Shown here piece by piece: positions 61,806 through 64,000 of a stretch of 64,000 nt of DNA. A model generated the notes under the pieces. It saw only the letters and a list, made by a program, of their open reading frames with translations. It was not told where the DNA came from and ran no database searches. Source of the DNA: Candidatus Rhodoferax randersensis (GTDB lineage Bacteria > Pseudomonadota > Gammaproteobacteria > Burkholderiales > Burkholderiaceae_C); the NCBI GenBank assembly GCA_016718155.1, contig JADKEH010000004.1, positions 124,001-188,000 on the forward strand, in the 5' to 3' direction. Position numbers and translations under genes: made by a program. Position 1 is the stretch's first letter, and each line of letters starts with the position of its first letter.

Positions 61806-63428
61806 TTACTGCGGCTGGTTGAGCCGTTTCACACCAGCCACGAAGCGCGACAACGTGTCCGACAAGACACCTCGTCCAATGCTGATGTCGATCAGCTGAA
61901 AGCGCCCCCGCGTCGCCATGGCGCGCTCCAGTGCGGCCTTCAATTCGGCGCGGGTGTTGACTCGAATGCCGTCGCCGCCCATGCCCGCGGCCATCTCGGC
62001 AAAGCCCCAGCGGTCCAGGTCGTTGAAGGACGACTCCGGCTGGAAGGTGCGCAGCATCTCCCAACTGGCGTTGTTGAACAGCAGCACAATTGGGTCCCAG
62101 CCGTAGCGGCGGCAATTACCCAGTTCCCAACCGGTCATCTGGAACGCGCCGTCGCCCACCAGAATCAACGGCCGCTCACCCGTGGCGGCCTGCAGCCCAA
62201 GCCCGGCCGGAACGCCGTAACCCATGGTGGCGTAGTAGCCCGGTGCCACCAAAGCAGTGTGTTCGATGTCCATGGCGGTGAACAAGCAGTCCCCCACGTC
62301 CGACGCAATCGGCAGCTTGCCGTGCTCGGCCATCAAGTCGTTGACGGCGGTGGCGATGTCGGTCGGGGTAATTGGCGCCTCGTCCGCCACCATGTGGCGC
62401 GGAAACGGCTCCTGCTTGACGGTGAAAACCTTGCCCGTGGCTTCAACCCGCTGCAGCAAGCGGCCCACCACCGCCGCCAACGGCATGTTGGCATAGGTGT
62501 GGTAGCCCATGGTCACCTCGCCATCGAGCACGCGCATGGTCTTGCGCATGTCAATTTTCTTCTCGGACACGGCGAAATTGGTGTCCGACACGATTTCACC
62601 CAGCAGCAGCAAACCGTCGGAGTTTTCGACCAGTTGCGTCAACTCAGGCTGGCCGGCCACGCCCAGGTAGGTGCCCATCAGCGGCGCATTGGCATGGGCC
62701 AGCAGGCCCCGTCCCATGAAACTGGTGACCACCGGCAGGGCCAGGCGGTTGGCCAGCTCGGCGACCTGCTCTTCCAACCCGAAGCGACGCACCTCGACGC
62801 CGGCCATCAACACCGGTGACCCGGCCTCGCGCAGGCGCCGCAGGATACCCGACACGCAGGCGTCCAGCGCGTCCTGGTCCACCTCCTCGGCCGGGGCCGG
62901 CTGCACCGGCAGGCAAGCCACCGCCGCCATGTCGCGCGGAATCTCGATGTAGACCGGTCGCGACTGTCGCAGGCAGTTGGCCAGTGCCCGCGCCATGTCG
63001 GCCGGTGCGCGAGCGGCATCGTCCAGGCGAACTTGGTCGCAGGTGATCTCCTTGAAGATCTCGAACTGCGAATCCAGCGTCTTGGCCTGGTGGTGCAGTA
63101 CAAAACCGGAGCGGGACTCCAGCTTGCCCGGTCCACCCGACAACACCACCAGCGGCGCCTTCTCGGCATAGGCCGAAGCCACCGCGTTGACCATGTTCAG
63201 TGCACCGGCGCCGTAGGTCACCGCCGCGACCCCCAGCCCACCGCCAATGCGCGCGCAGGCATCGGCCGCAAAGCCCACCCCGGGCTCGTGCGACAGCGTG
63301 TACAGCGGCAGAATCTGCGACTGCTCAATGACGCGGAAGTAGGGCAGCGCAAAGTCGCCCGGAATGCCAAATATCTGCCGCGCGCCGTGCGCCTTGAGGG
63401 CGTGCAGCAAGGATTCTGTGAGGTTCAT
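61806..63428 (-). CDS. ipdC: TPP-dependent 2-oxoacid decarboxylase (indolepyruvate/phenylpyruvate decarboxylase-like)
   Basis: A 540-residue enzyme of the pyruvate decarboxylase family. It opens MNLTESLLHALKAHGARQIF with GIPGDFALPYF, has the glutamate in SHEPGVGFAADACARIGG, and the TPP site LILVGDGAFQMTGWELGNC with NN 27 to 30 residues on. Relatives decarboxylate indolepyruvate or phenylpyruvate, the step leading to indoleacetic or phenylacetic acid. Specificity cannot be settled from the sequence. ATG at 63428 is chosen; TTG four codons upstream is open. An unusually perfect inverted repeat lies 33-61 bases upstream. Confidence 0.85.
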   Translation of the reverse strand: MNLTESLLHALKAHGARQIFGIPGDFALPYFRVIEQSQILPLYTLSHEPGVGFAADACARIGGGLGVAAVTYGAGALNMVNAVASAYAEKAPLVVLSGGPGKLESRSGFVLHHQAKTLDSQFEIFKEITCDQVRLDDAARAPADMARALANCLRQSRPVYIEIPRDMAAVACLPVQPAPAEEVDQDALDACVSGILRRLREAGSPVLMAGVEVRRFGLEEQVAELANRLALPVVTSFMGRGLLAHANAPLMGTYLGVAGQPELTQLVENSDGLLLLGEIVSDTNFAVSEKKIDMRKTMRVLDGEVTMGYHTYANMPLAAVVGRLLQRVEATGKVFTVKQEPFPRHMVADEAPITPTDIATAVNDLMAEHGKLPIASDVGDCLFTAMDIEHTALVAPGYYATMGYGVPAGLGLQAATGERPLILVGDGAFQMTGWELGNCRRYGWDPIVLLFNNASWEMLRTFQPESSFNDLDRWGFAEMAAGMGGDGIRVNTRAELKAALERAMATRGRFQLIDISIGRGVLSDTLSRFVAGVKRLNQPQ

Positions 63429-63461
63429 GGTAAGCACCAAGTGTTTGAGTGAGGATGACTC

Positions 63462-63489
63462 AATTATTCGCGCGATACCGCGAATAATT
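63462..63489. promoter_or_regulatory. 28-base inverted repeat upstream of the decarboxylase, candidate operator
   Basis: AATTATTCGCG (63462-63472), spacer CGATAC, CGCGAATAATT (63479-63489): a perfect 11-base repeat. There is no T run on either strand, so an operator is more likely than a terminator. It is 33 bases upstream of the start. Confidence 0.5.
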
Positions 63490-63563
63490 AACGCAATTCA
63501 CTACTCAAACGGGCTGCATGGCGCAGGATTTCATCGGCCTTTTAGCAAAGGCCGCACCAATAT

Positions 63564-64000
63564 TCAATTCCTGGTCGCCGCCTGGTACAAAGGTAAAACT
63601 TTGGGCAGATTCTTTTCGATCTCGGCGATACGCGTGCTGCCCGCCGGATGGGTCGACAGCCATTGGGGCGGCGCGCCCTTGTTGGCCGCCGACATCTTTT
63701 GCCACAGGGTCACGCCCGCGCGCGGGTCGTAGCCGGCGCGTGCCGCCAGCTCCATGCCAACAAGATCCGCCTCGGACTCGTCTGACCGGCTGAATTCCAA
63801 CGTCAGCAGGTTGGCGCCACCACGTGCCAAACCATCGGTCAAGCGGGGGTCAATGCCGAACACGCTGGCCGCGATGGCGCCGCCCAAGCGCGCAGCGCCG
63901 TGGGTCACGGCCGTCTTGCCCATGCGTTCCCGAGCATGCTCGCGCAGCGCGTGGGCGATTTCATGGCCCATCACCATCGCCACCTCGTCATCGGTGAGCT
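63564..64000 (-). CDS. M48 family metalloprotease, 5' end cut off by the window
   Basis: The C-terminal 145 residues of an M48 peptidase. The zinc motif is MVMGHEIAHALREHARERMG (HEIAH), and the third ligand lies in SDESEADLVGMELAARAGYD. The end SAANKGAPPQWLSTHPAGST with RIAEIEKNLPKVLP is typical of the BepA/LoiP-like periplasmic group that edits outer-membrane proteins. The start codon is beyond the right edge. It ends 135 bases before the decarboxylase start, same strand. Confidence 0.85.
   Translation of the reverse strand, partial: LTDDEVAMVMGHEIAHALREHARERMGKTAVTHGAARLGGAIAASVFGIDPRLTDGLARGGANLLTLEFSRSDESEADLVGMELAARAGYDPRAGVTLWQKMSAANKGAPPQWLSTHPAGSTRIAEIEKNLPKVLPLYQAATRN

Overview
The window looks like a chromosomal segment from a high-GC betaproteobacterium of the order Burkholderiales, most likely family Comamonadaceae (a Rhodoferax/Polaromonas/Acidovorax-like organism). 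The evidence is the gene content and neighbourhoods: a LysM-dprA-smg block divergent from fmt-def, mreBCD-mrdA divergent from gatCAB, yhdP overlapping a nitrilase-like gene and divergent from glnE, separate purE-purK-tsaC, and many ATGA overlaps. No IS element, prophage, CRISPR array, rRNA or tRNA gene was found. It reads as core genome with a few accessory metabolic and signalling genes. No gene-free stretch exceeds 300 bases; the longest are about 270 (49695-49964) and 264 (31897-32160).

Layout. 1-3253 (minus): a 2-oxoacid:acceptor oxidoreductase operon of gamma subunit, a FAD oxidoreductase/ferredoxin fusion and an alpha subunit cut by the left edge, with a divergent LysR regulator (3430-4353). 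4366-5337: a lipoprotein of the SGNH/GDSL family that has lost its catalytic motifs. 5391-12958: tsaC, purK, purE, a divergent thioredoxin-fold co-chaperone (cnoX), then purC, fba and pyk. 13146-16211: a response-regulator diguanylate cyclase facing a REC gene, an Hpt gene and pgk. 16293-18905: azlD, azlC, fmt, def. 19140-22314: LysM protein, dprA, smg. 22326-28145: DUF1631 protein, secF, secD, yajC. 28303-31896: one-chain indolepyruvate ferredoxin oxidoreductase. 32161-36142: mltA, a 53-residue membrane protein, a FixJ-type regulator and its PAS histidine kinase. 36155-43974: nitrilase-like hydrolase, yhdP, glnE. 44005-50723: heptose-1-phosphate adenylyltransferase, a degenerate HD-GYP protein, a GST, purB, a GMC oxidoreductase, a structured intergenic RNA candidate and a TSUP exporter. 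50757-55327: mrdA, mreD, mreC, mreB. 55528-58864: gatC, gatA and a gatB interrupted by a frameshift. 58896-64000: DUF4124 protein, pyrE, xth, an MBL-fold hydrolase, ipdC-like decarboxylase and a partial M48 protease.

How the genes fit together. The window holds de novo purine genes (purE, purK, purC, purB) and pyrE, lower glycolysis (fba, pgk, pyk), envelope biogenesis (mreBCD, mrdA, mltA, yhdP, LysM protein, Sec accessory proteins), translation quality control (tsaC, fmt, def, gatCAB) and nitrogen control (glnE). Three different 2-oxoacid systems (por-like operon, one-chain IOR, ipdC-like decarboxylase) suggest active metabolism of aromatic or branched-chain 2-oxoacids.

Most notable signals outside the genes: a shared GTTACC-N5-GTTACC motif upstream of pyk and fba; a perfect 28-bp inverted repeat upstream of the ipdC-like gene; an AATGTA-N11-TACATT repeat in the LysR/por divergent promoter; a hairpin-rich candidate RNA ending in a strong terminator before the TSUP gene; a dispersed palindromic repeat after cnoX and dprA; and two divergent gene pairs whose candidate start codons share one CATG. 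I did not find a convincing entirely new multi-gene system. The best candidates for something undescribed are the orphan phosphorelay at 13-15 kb and the regulatory motifs.
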